A stretch of 64,000 nucleotides of DNA from positions 4,288,001-4,352,000 of the forward strand of contig OZ005604.1 of assembly GCA_963930655.1 (NCBI GenBank). Direction: 5' to 3'. Shown piece after piece: positions 21,515 to 32,345 of the stretch. The DNA comes from Myrica gale. Lineage: Eukaryota; Streptophyta; Magnoliopsida; Fagales; Myricaceae. The notes under the pieces are model-generated. The model was given only the letters and a program-made list of their open reading frames with translations. It did not search any database and was not told where the DNA came from. Within the stretch, counting starts at the first letter, position 1. Each line of letters begins with the position of its first letter. Position numbers and translations under genes: made by a program.

Positions 21515-23803
21515 TATAAAGGTAAAAAAGTGAAGAGCGACATTTAAAACTGTTCACTACGCTACCACAATGCAAACATATCTTAATGGTGGACGGATGA
21601 AGATATCGAATACTGCTCTAGCCGTACAAAATTTGAAACACCTCTTCGGTAGACATTGGATTAGCTACCTCTACAGCTGGGTACGCTGACTGTGGCCAAT
21701 TGAGTCCAAAAAAAGTAGCGAGGGCATCAGGCTAAACCATCACCCAAACCCTCCGGATGGTGACTACCCACAACTCGTCGTCGGTGGCCACATCCAGAAG
21801 TGCAACATAGAAGTTTCGCACAGCTAGCTCGCTTTAGGCATGTCCCTGCACCCACGATAGCTACCTCCACAGCTTTGTTGCTGACGTGCTGCTCCCAAAC
21901 CAATCGTTGTACTGCTCTGATGTTGATGTGCTGCTTTGGGCGTGCTATGTTGTACCTGTAGTTGCTGCTATATTATAATTTGGTATTTTGGCAGGAGCGT
22001 TCCCTGCAAACTCTACTCTTAGTTTGTTTAGAAAAAAGGCACTAGCTAGGTTTCTATAATATGTACAATGGCTCAAATTACTATATTAACAATTACAATA
22101 AAAGGTTCCTTGCATACGTTTTCAAGTTAGATTTATTACTAATGATTACATCTGATTATCCTGATTGGACCGGAAGAGATTCTAGGTGTGAAAAGTAATC
22201 ACATATGGCCAGCATGATATGTTTTTGAGTTACATTGGAAATCCAATCGAATATTATTTGCCTTCAGGAATTATTATCCCTTTCAATGATATAATATAAT
22301 CGAGTATATTATTAATCATCTCACTTGCGAATCCTAATTTTATAAAACTGAATCATAACGTATGTTAACTATATTTCCATATATACCATAATATATAGTT
22401 TTCTGATCTCTTATTTGTGTTAGAAGTCTTTTTAAAACTAGTCCAAGGAACTTCTATTTCTTTTGAAAGTCCAACTTTATAGGCATAATATTTTTCCTTA
22501 AAACAAACACGGAATATATTACGAATACAAAAAATAAATATATTGTACGTGCAGGTTGTACACATACATACTGAAATGGACTTCTACCTTTTTCATTTGC
22601 CGGGTCCATCATGCGCATAGAACCACATTTCAGGAGAGAGCTAGTAGTCTACGAATTGGATTGATTTAACATGTCTTGTACTTTTGTATTTCTTTATGTT
22701 GAATTTATGATTAGTCGCCATTAATTCTATTTTGTTTTCCCCGAAGTAATTAATTTGTTCTACAAGTTGATTAGTTTTAAGAGCACTTCTATTAATTCCC
22801 CGCAACTCGATTGCAAGCAATATAGTAACTTGGCGATAATGACAATGCAAATCTCACATTTGTTTCTCTTGTTTGATCTTGCTGATCTGTATATTAAAAT
22901 GCTCTTGAAAGTGTTTAAGCAAGTCTCACATATCGTGCTTTATGCATATGGTTGGATATAAGCCCCCCTAAAAACTTAAGTCGAGAGCAACAACATTTTA
23001 CAATCGGAGGAGGTTCCATCATTCCGAATTTAGAGGAAACAAATTAAAGGTGAATCTTTACTAGTCCTAGTCCTAGAACTATCATCCAAACATCATTTAT
23101 CAATCTCAGCTATGAATTTGATCCTATTTAGCACCGCCCAAAGTACTAAAATGTGTGAATGTTTGCCAGTAAATTCTACAATTGAAAAATACAAAAACTA
23201 GGTTATTTACATGGCATAAAATCGATGATTGGATCCTATGACATTTTAGTAATATTGATGATTAATTTTGATAATTTTAAGGTTCAATATGACAAAACTA
23301 GTAGTTTGAGAGCTCAAATGGTAATCGACTCACAAATTAGGGCGAAAAGTAATATTTTTTTAAACATTAAAAATAAATGAATCCGACGCTTAATCTTCGG
23401 AGGAAGGCGGGATAACAAAAATTAACAAAAAAGAAGAAGAAGAAGAAAGATACTTAATTATTTTATGCAGTGCCGCCAACAATATTAATCTATGTACGGT
23501 AATGAACTAGCTCTAATACATGCATCTAACAATAATATCAGCTAATTAGTTTCTTCCTATTCTTTAACTCTTCAATTATCACGCATAATATATATAATTA
23601 GACGTTCTTGCGGGATTTTTTCTCCTCATACCATGCTAATTAATCCCTCCTTTTTTGCTATTAACATTGCTGTTTTGTTTCAATAACGCATTTCTAGTGC
23701 ATTGATAAATGTTTAACATTATTTAGCATGATTTATTCTTTAGATTATTTTTTTAAAATAATCTAAAGATCTTGTGTTTTTCTTTTCAACTAAGGGAGAG
23801 AAG
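21515..23803. other. Non-coding stretch shared by the units, with a short transposon-like reading frame
   Basis: On the minus strand around 21640-21850 lies a piece that in units C and D reads MLHFWMWPPTTRESWVVTIR and continues to LNWPQSAYPAVEVANP. In B a 4-base difference breaks the frame. It may come from a retrotransposon protein, but I cannot place it. The rest is AT-rich without a gene. A perfect 12-base hairpin (CTTTAGATTATT with AATAATCTAAAG) lies at about 23740-23768. Confidence 0.35.
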
Positions 23804-23984
23804 GGGGCGTTTGTTTGTGGAAATTTTGGGGAATATTCCCGAAATTTTGGGAATCTTTACTTTATTGAGATTTATTGGGGTTTGTGAAAAGTAGAGTGTA
23901 TGTGTGTAAAAGTTAAAAATTTTAGAGTGTGTTTGTTTTGTTGGAAATTTTGAACCCCAAAATTTTGGGGAAACAAACACCCCC
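23804..23984. mobile_element. 181-bp MITE with GGGGyGTTTGTTT ends (unit B)
   Basis: The left end GGGGCGTTTGTTTG and right end CAAACAAACACCCC-like sequence (AAACAAACACCCC) form terminal inverted repeats with one mismatch. GAAG stands on both sides. Inner AAATTTTGGGG strings extend the symmetry. The same 181-bp element is in unit D. In unit C it fell within a 1-kb deletion. Confidence 0.7.
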
Positions 23985-24269
23985 GAAGTCTCATTAACGT
24001 ACCAAGGCCGGCATTAATGCGCGTGCCCTAAACTAGCTATTCCTTCACAAAATAATTAAGAATTTTTCATCGTAATCGTATTCTTAAATTCCCACGCTTA
24101 ATAATTAAGAATATTTTCATCGTACCATCGTACCGTTATTCTCTAGTATGTGTTTTGAGTTTTGACACTGTCAAACTTTGAATATTGCCTGTGGTTTAAA
24201 GAGCACGCCACGATAGAAACACAACTGCAGCTCTCAGGTAATTAGGGCGCCTCGGAGAACTTTAATAAT

Positions 24270-26380
24270 TTAATAAAATTTTATTCAAAATTATTTGTCA
24301 AAATTTTATATTTCAAATTTGTTAATGTATTATTTTTAATTGATAATATAATTAATCTATTTAATCTTTTGTTGTGTCAAAGGCGATCTTATGTAGGATT
24401 TTATTAGTTATAGTTTGGAAAAACTTCATTATATATGTGAAAGCAAACATGTATTGTCAATAATAATATTCTATTTATGAGCAATACTTGTATTTGGAAA
24501 AAAAAATAATATTTTTATTGCAGTATAAATTTCTATCATTAAAATCTCTTGTCAAACTCTTAATTCTGAAAATAAATCTAAACTGTTATCAAGATGATCT
24601 TCATATTTTAAAATACAAGGCAATGCTTTTTTCAAGTCATCCCCAACCAAAGATTTTAACTTTATAAAATTAAATAAAAAATATTTTCATAGATTCCAAA
24701 TTAAATTAACTTTGATCGATCTACAATATATATAAAATAATCAACTCTAATAGATTGTGTTCTTTCATTATCAATACTTTCTTTAAACTATTTTTTTATG
24801 GATTATTCCTATTTTCTGAAATATAGGTTATATTCTCATTTCAGCCTCAATTTCTTTTGTTGAAATCAAAGTAGGAGTAAATCAATTTTCTCTGTAATTT
24901 TTTAAATAAGAAATAATAATTTCAATTGATTAATAACAATATCGACATGGATATATTTATATTGTATGTTTTTACTAATTGAATTAACAGCAGACAATGT
25001 ATCATGCCACATATCTATGCTTAATAAAAATTCAAAAAGTACAAGCTCATATGTAGCTAAGAATGTGGTTTCACACTTTGTACACACTTTGTTCTGCTAA
25101 CTGAACTAAAGCATCTCTTATTTTTTAAGCTTGACGTTTTATTACTTTCACACTTTTATTACGACTTTTCCAATGTGTTTGTGATAGTGGTTTAAGAGTT
25201 AATATAGGTAAATTATTTTAAAAAAGTTTCTAGCATTTTGTAGAGGAAGAAATCAATGTATGTACATGTTCTATAACTCCAAATGAATATATAGCTGGAA
25301 GGCATAAATTACCATGTCACAAAGTACTAGGTTTAAATTATGACGACTGCACTGTGTGTAACATGCTCTAGGATTTATATCTAATAGTCTTTGTTGTACA
25401 CATTATTTTTATTTCATATTAGTCTCATTGTCATGTTCTCGTCTTCTTATATCGTTAATATCAAGCTCATATTTTTTTTCACTATATCTATAAGTTCATT
25501 AAAAAGGCATTTCCCTGTTGTTTCATCTACTTCTAAAAATTCAAGTAATATTCTTCAACGTGTATTGGATTTGTTGAAATATCTACCAATCGTAATATAA
25601 GAGTCATTTGTTCTCGTTGTCTTCCATCAAAAGTTCAATCAAATATAATCAATAAATGTTTTATTTACTTGATTCTTTTAATAATTATAGTTCTAATTTC
25701 ACTTGCTAAAATTTGAATAAATTCATTTTATATATGAGGGCCAAGACAATGAATCTGAATTTCACTATGTTTAATACGTCGAACATGTTCTTGTGTTATT
25801 GGATAAAATTCAACAATTATTTCAACTGAGCTTAAAATTTTCCATTATTTCTTTAATAGATCTTTTTATTCTTACTGCGAAATGCTAAGTTGCTCTTAAT
25901 TAACAAGATTTTTTATATTAGGGATAATTCTTAGTAACACTTTTTTGCAATCATATTTTTCTTTGTTGATTTGTTCTTGATTTTCTTTATCTATTGTCAA
26001 CTTTTTTGACATTCTCATTTTTAAATCAATCCATGTATAGATCTTGTTAATATTTTCATCGGTCATTTCATGACTTTTAAGCTTAAAATTAAGATTTTTT
26101 CAATCCCTACTTCATTCGTTGGCTAATTGATTCATGCTAAACTTTGAAATAAAAATTTACAAAAACAAAAATACCTTTATTAGGATCTTTTGAATATATT
26201 AGCTATCTCACTTTTTTTTCATTTGGTAATTTTCGGATATAATATGTTGTAGAGAAATGTCAATTATTTTCATCTTTTAGAAATTTTAGATCACTATCTC
26301 TAATTGGACCACTTTCTAATAGTAAATCTCTTAGATTTATTCTCTTAACAGATCAACCAACCAAGTTTACGGATGGCCAC
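24270..26380 (-). pseudogene. Decayed hAT transposase gene (TTF zinc-finger / DUF4371 / hAT dimerisation type), unit B
   Basis: Reading down the minus strand through many stops and frameshifts, the order of a plant TTF-type hAT transposase is kept. Near 26200-26300 there is HFSTTYYIRKLPN-like sequence. Near 25990-26130 come NQLANE, LKSHEMTDENINKI and KENQEQINKEKYD. Near 25770 is TQEHVRRIKHSEIQIH. Near 25020 are CETTFLATYEL and NSISKNIQ. At about 24373-24427 is the dimerisation motif SFSKLxLIKSYIRS. No frame longer than about 70 codons survives. B keeps a 127-bp stretch (about 25088-25215) that C lacks. Confidence 0.8.
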
Positions 26381-27452
26381 TCCAATACACGAAATATTCT
26401 ACAAGAACTATTATAGAATGAAACAAATCATAAGGACCAGTTTGAGATCATCCAATTTTATCTCAAGGATTAAATTAGGAAATACTTTAAAACCTTTAAT
26501 TATTCAGGTCTTAATACTTTACACTATAAATTATTATTATTCTTACACTAAACCTATCTTTAGTCTCTAAGTTGGGCTGGTGCATTTTACAATACTCAGA
26601 TGTTTTGTGGGTTAGAGCTATATCTACTAAATATCTTAAGGGAGTTTCTTTATTTACAGCCCAACCTCGTCAAAATTGTTTATTGTTCTGGAAAGGAGTT
26701 CTTGCTACTCGAGATATTATCTTGAAAGGAGGAATGTTTGTGGTGAACAGTGGTAAGCAGATTAATTTATGGACTGATCCTTAGGTTCCCAACTTGCCTT
26801 TGGGCAAAGCAATTCCAAATGAACATTACTCAGATTTTGATCAGCTCACCAAAGTAGACCGACTTATTGATTATGATAGAAGCACTTAGAATTATGATAT
26901 TTTAACTCATATCTTCAACTCTAGTTTGCTCAAAAAGTCTCACAAATACCCATCCGAAACATGACTAGGGAGGATAAATTCATTTGGCCTCTAGAACATC
27001 ATGAAAAATTCACTGTCAAATCTGCTTATAATCTGGATCAAGCCGATTGTTTTAATTCCAAGGGCTTATTCACAGAAAAGCATTGGGTAAAACTCTGGTT
27101 TTGGAGAATTCAAGTAAGACTTAAGGTTCTTCTATGGAAGATTGCTCATAATTCACAGCCCACTCGGGCAAAATTGGCAGGAATCTTAACTTATGTAGAT
27201 GAGGATTTTCCTCTATGCATGTCGCCTTTGCTTTCAGGAAATAGAAACCTGCGAACACCTATTCCTTGCTTGCCCTATTGCTTGCACTCTTTAGAAAGAA
27301 GGAATATGTCCCCTGAATATTGAAATCTTTATAAATCTGACCATTGATATATGGATTATAGTGATTTATTATTCTCACAGGGAATTGGGTTTAGAGAAAC
27401 ATCTTGAACGAGATTTTATGCTTTGGGTCTCCATTGTTATGAATACCATATG

Positions 27453-28659
27453 TGTAATACCCGTCCCGAAAAATGTGTGAGTAATTCGACTTTTAAACGA
27501 AGAGATAATGTTTAATCTTATGTTTGATTTTTGGATAGAGGTTGAATCTTATTTTTGAATTTAAAGGTGCTGATATGGATATGTGATTTATATTTGAATT
27601 TAAAGGTTTGAATAGAGATTTGATCTTTGGTTTGAATTTAAAGGTTAAGATATGGATAAAAATTATTCTTGTATTTGAATTTGAAATATATGGATAAAAA
27701 TCTTATGTTTGAATTTAAAAGTGATGGATAGAGGTATGTTTGAATTTTAAAAATTGAAGAGATTGAGGTTAGTAAATGGTCGAAGAGAATGTATATTGGA
27801 GACCAAAATTTAGATTGAGGTGGTGCTATTAGATTCCGAGAGATTGTTCTGCAATTATTAGAGACGCTTTAAGAATTGGTTAAGCATTTGAGGTAAGTGG
27901 TTCTTCAATGAGATTTTGAACGTGCATCATATTTTATATGGTTTTGATGTATTATTTGGGTAACAGAACAAATTTTGGGTAAAATGAGATTGTCATGATT
28001 TTCGTGAAACTCAATTGAAGTATTTATAACTTGAGCATACTGTGAAAATTGTCCTTACGCTGGTGATATATCTTTGTGGTCTGTATGACCAATTTATCTT
28101 TGTGGACTGTGTGGCCAATTTGGAGGTTTTTGCGGCCTGTGTGACCATTGGTGATTTCCCTAAATTTCGCGGACTTGGATATTTTTGTTATAAACTTGTA
28201 TTTTTGGATTTGGTATGGCTCACGTTGTTTTATTTTGGATTTCGATTATTGTGATAAAATTATCCTTTCTCCAACCCTCATTGACTTACTACTTACTGAG
28301 CTAGTCGTAGCTCACCCCTTATTCTCATATTTTTCAGAGTTGGCAGAATTAGAGAAGTTCGAGGAGCTTCAGATAGATTTGTGTTTTGAAGACGTATTTT
28401 GCAAGAGTTCTTTTGAAGATTAATATTGGAGAATCCTTTTGGGAGATCTTCATCAATATTGGAAATATCGGATATGCTAATGAAGTTTTTGGGCTCGGAT
28501 TGATACTTTTGAGCTTTTTACGGTTTATGAATATTTTGCTGAGGTTGTACAATATTAGTTTTGAAATATTGGGGTCTGGATAAATGATTTATCCAAAGTG
28601 AAAAACCCTTATGTTATATGAAAATCTATCTGTATGGAGTTTATGCCCGTGGTGTTACA
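27453..28659 (+). mobile_element. Solo Ty3-gypsy-type LTR (1,207 bp) in the LINE, unit B
   Basis: Begins TGTAATACCCGTCCCGAAAA and ends CCCGTGGTGTTACA, the terminal style of chromovirus LTRs. Left flank ATATG; right flank ATAGG here and ATATG in unit C, so the 5-bp target duplication is complete in C and has one change in B. The interior repeats TTGAATTTAAAGG-type strings (27540-27740). No internal region remains, so it was left by recombination between two LTRs. Confidence 0.85.
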
Positions 28660-29027
28660 ATAGGGATGTATAGAAACTTAGTAGTTCATAAGTACAAGAA
28701 TATTGATCCTATTGAAATGATCCATACTACTCATCGTAGGTTCAGGAAACACTCTTCTGCTTGGCATGCTAAAGATGCGGAACTCAAGCTCAGATGGATT
28801 CATCCTCCAAAACATGTAGTGAAGATCGACTTTGATGTAGCTTGCAGAAAACAGAGTCCTGTGATTGTATTAGTAGAGCGCAATTTAAATGGTGACATTT
28901 TGCAGACATGGACTCGTAATTTACCAGCAATGACCAGTTTTTGGGGAGAAGTTCATGCTATTCAACTTGCCTACCAAATGGTGCAAGAGTTTCAATGTGT
29001 TCAAACAGGGACATGTTGATAAAAACA

Positions 29028-30419
29028 TGTGAAGACCCTGTGGTCACGTGGAAAGCTGTTGTGTAGAGGTTTGCTTTAAAAGTTTATTTGGACTAATACA
29101 CCAATATGCCGAATGGGAAGTCTGGTTCCATCACCCACCCGAATACGTTCACCACCTGAGTACTGGCGTCATAAAAAGTGTAAGGTGTTGTGTAGTTGGC
29201 AGAGAAGGAACGATGAGGGTCATACTAGTAAGAGGGGTCAAAAAGATAGTAACATTGTAAAGCAACATGTCCCTGGTTTTTGTAGACTTGACAGGTAGGG
29301 CGATTTGAGTTATAGTTGGGTTGAGAGCCATTTTGAGAGGTAGGACAATGACCACCATTGCGACCTTCGTTGTTATTGGAGCGGCCACGATCACGTCCAT
29401 TACGATTGGTACGTCCTCTGCCTCTTTGATCACGATTTCCACTAGTACTGAAGTGAGCATAGGGTTTAAAAGAGGAACTTCGGGAGGCGTGAGAGAGTTG
29501 ACTCTCATGAATTTGCAAAAGTTGATAAAGCTCAAGTGAGGAGACAGATACTGCACGTGTTGCCACCGAGATGATGAAAGTCTCATAAGCTGGTCCAAGA
29601 CCAGTGAGTAGATAAGTCATAAATTCCTTGTCAGAAAGGGGATTTCCAGTGGCGGCAAGAGTATCAGCAAGAGTGCGAACTTTGCTGAAATAATAAGAAA
29701 TATTTTGGTCACCTCGGGAGAGATTCATAAGCTTAAAATGAATCTGAAATTGCTTCGCTTGAGAATGAGAGTTTAACATGGACTTCAAGCTGACCCAGAG
29801 GCCACGAGAAGTTCGGGCAACAATCACATGACCGATGATGGACTTTGTGAGCGAAGAGAAAAAGGCACTTAGAACAAGTTGGTCTGTACGTCGACAAACT
29901 AGGAAGGCTAGGTTTGGTTCGGGAGGTGCAGTGCCCTCAGCAGGACGAAACTCTGCAGGAACTGTGAGAGTTCCATCAACATATTCAAACAAATCTTGGC
30001 CCCATAGATATGCAGAAATCTGAACTCTCCAAAGATGGTAGTGTTCTGAGGTGAGTTTGATGGTGATAATATGAGAAAGAGAAGAGGGAATAGAAGGAGG
30101 AGAAGAAAGAAGATGATTGAGCAACCATGAACAAGGAACGAAGGATTCAGAGAGACGATGAGTCTATGGGCTATGATACCATGTTTGAATATGAGAGAAT
30201 ATTGTATTCCTTTCTCAATGATTACTTAAGACAATTGCGTGTATTTTATATACACACTGTACAACCGAATCAATGAAGAATATTGCAAAAGCAGGTTGTT
30301 ACAAGACGTGCCAGAATTTGTTACGTGATAGTTGTGGAAGGCTCGAGACCCTGCGGTGAAGTGGAAAGCTGCTGGGTAGAGAGGTCTGCTCGTTGGCTAA
30401 AAGTTTATTTAGGCTAACA
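29028..30419 (-). mobile_element. Deleted Ty1-copia retrotransposon (5' LTR, primer site, gag, partial 3' LTR), unit B
   Basis: On the minus strand, the 5' LTR is 30182-30419 (starting TGTTAGCCTAAATAAAC, ending ATTCAAACA). It is followed at once by TGGTATCATAGCC (30169-30181), a one-base variant of the initiator-Met tRNA primer site common in copia elements. gag follows. All of pol is missing, and at 29028-29103 a fragment matches the start of the LTR (CTTTCCAC, GGGTCT). It sits in the RNase H part of the LINE. Confidence 0.85.
29225..30130 (-). pseudogene. copia gag polyprotein remnant, unit B
   Basis: A frame of about 299 codons encodes copia Gag. KLTSEHYHLWRVQISAYLWG lies near the start. 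SYYFSKVRTLADTLAATG and LTGLGPAYETF are in the middle, followed by an Arg/Gly/Asn-rich stretch and a zinc-knuckle-like CQVYKNQGHVALQC near the end, where the second Cys of a CCHC knuckle is replaced by Tyr. The natural ATG (MVAQSS, near 30128) is one base out of frame with the rest, because B has an extra T in a TTCTTTCTTC run. Unit C has the start in frame. Pol sequence is gone. Confidence 0.8.
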
Positions 30420-31599
30420 CGATGGGAGGAAGTTATTTTTGAAGGGGATGCGCTTTTTGCATGTAATGCTATCAATCACCCGCAATTTGCACTTGACGAT
30501 CAATTTGGAGATTTTTTTTTATAAGTAAACGATCAATCTGGAGATCTTATAGTGGATATACGTTCCTTAATTCACTCTCAGAATGACTGGTCTCTTTGTT
30601 GGATCCCTCGAAAGCAGAACAGGTTGGCTAATAAAATAGCCAAATGGGCTGCATTAACAGGTCAATCTGGGAGGCTTGTGTTAACTGTTATTCCCCCAAA
30701 TGTACTTAAATGTGACTGGGTGTATATGCCTCCCTACGAGTAAGATCCAATCAGGTCCTAATAAATTGTACGTTCACCTTCAACCACTACATAATGAGTT
30801 TTATGGAAAGGTCAGATCAAGTTATCCGAACAGAGTAATACAAAAAAAATAGAGTTTTGGAATCCTTAATGCGCTTCCAAACTTGATATGAGCCATCGAT
30901 GTAACTACTTAATTAATGGTCACTGCTATATTGGAGTGCGGTAGGGGAAATAAATATTGTGTCCGAAAAGTATAACGATGAGGTCAGACAAAGTTAGATA
31001 TATCCAAGAAGGATTGAAAGCGGCTCAGAGCCCACATAAGAGTTCTGCATATAGTCACTGAAGAAAGTCGAAATTTGAAGTAGAATAGCTATAACGTTTT
31101 CTTAAGGGTTGCCTTATAAAATGAGTAATAAGCTTTAGGAATAAGGGCAATCTACCCTAGATATATCGAACCATTTGAGATCCTTAGTAGAGTTGGCCTA
31201 TCAAAACGCCTTACCACCCTCTGAGTGCTCAATGTCTTGTGTGTCTTTTTTGAGCTGTTATATATGTTCATGACTCCACTCATGTCGTCAATTACGGGGC
31301 CGTTACAAGTTCAGGGGAATCTATCCTATTTTTATGAGCCTTTACGAATTTTGTAGCAGAAGGAAGAAATACAGTGTACTAAAACGTTCCCTCTAGTGAA
31401 AGTGTTATGGGATAACCATACCAAACAAGAGGCTACCTATGAACTCGAACAGGAAATGAGAGTAAAACATCATAAATTGTTTGTAAATTGAGCTTCCTTG
31501 TATTGTGATCTCATATGAAAGGAAATGTTATTGGATGACATTTTATCCGGCAGAAGCAACGACCGATCCGCCCACTTATTTTCGTTGCTATATTGTTTT

Positions 31600-32094
31600 A
31601 ACGACCAAAATTGTGCCTTTATCGACACTTCTCCACCGTCGCTATAAGTAGAGTTTCTTATTTTTCAACTTTGTTTGGTGTGATAAAATTTTTATTTCTT
31701 GTGCTTCTTTGACTTTCTACTTATTAAGCTAGCGTAGCTCACCACTTATTCTTATATTTTTCAGAGTTGTCAGAAATCAATTAGAGAAATTTTTGAACTT
31801 CAGGTACATATGTGTGTTTTGAAAGTATGATTTGTAAGATTACTCTTGGAGATAAATTTTTAGGAAGTTTTTATTTTAATTCTTTTGGAAGATGTTCGAA
31901 CCTATTGTAAAATTCTAAAAATGTTAATATTATTTTCAAAGCTATATCTAAGGTTTTAATAATTGATATTGTTGTTTATGAATATTTTGCTGGTGTTTAA
32001 ATAAATACTCTTAAAATATTGAAACAAAAATCATATGTAAGCAGGTGAAAAAATCTTATTTTATTCCATTGGGACTTTAGGCCCGGGCGTTACA
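31600..32094 (+). mobile_element. Ty3-gypsy-type LTR remnant downstream of FATB copy C
   Basis: Counterpart of 11150-11650, ending GGCCCGGGCGTTACA. It keeps AAGCTAGCGTAGCTCACCAC, which copy B has lost and which is also in the solo LTR at 27453 in the form GAGCTAGTCGTAGCTCACC. Confidence 0.5.
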
Positions 32095-32345
32095 ACTTCT
32101 CATGTCCTTGAATGAGAAAGATTGTCCACCAACCACCAGGTAATCCGGAAAGGAAAGCTGTTGAGACAAGTTATCGATGGAGTTAATTACAGTATTATGA
32201 CTGCTTTTCTTTTCCGCAGCAACACAAAATAGCTAGAAGGAATATATTTTATTTAAATAACAAATACACATTGAGGATTCTCCACAGGGCGATGGTCACG
32301 GGGAATCAAGTCGCCATTCCACCCGCGGCCCGAAGTAGTCTCGTT

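Larger units (their letters stand above)
10290..30732. repeat. Segmental duplication unit B (about 20.4 kb)
   Basis: Near-identical direct repeat with units C and D. The left edge is where similarity to the C and D starts begins (CCTACGAGTAAGATCCAATC at 10290). Left of this, B has unique sequence, while C and D are preceded by the LINE tail that ends the previous unit. B keeps the complete CACTA element that C and D have lost in part, and it has its own 345-bp insertion in FATB intron 5. Confidence 0.9.
26566..30732 (+). pseudogene. 3' fragment of a LINE (zf-RVT and RNase H domains), split by two insertions, unit B
   Basis: Three plus-strand segments belong together: 26566-27452, 28660-29017 and 30420-30732. 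The first encodes the post-RT zinc-binding region (VLWVRAISTKYLKG, FWKGVLATRDIILKGG, IWPLEHHEKFTVKSAYN, and in another frame CEHLFLACPIA). The second starts the RNase H-like domain (RWIHPPKHVVKIDFDVACR, FWGEVHAIQLAYQM). The third ends it (RWEEVIFEGDA, WIPRKQNRLANKIAKWA). Tryptophan codons are changed to stops after TDP and after DRST, and there is a frameshift near 26940. The reverse transcriptase itself is absent, as in a 5'-truncated copy. The inserts are a solo LTR and a copia remnant. Confidence 0.85.

Noticed and set aside
26373..26570. 65-codon plus-strand frame MATPIHEIFYKNYYRMKQII, identical in B and C
   Set aside because: It runs antisense to the N-terminal part of the hAT transposase relic. 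Identity between units reflects their recent duplication.
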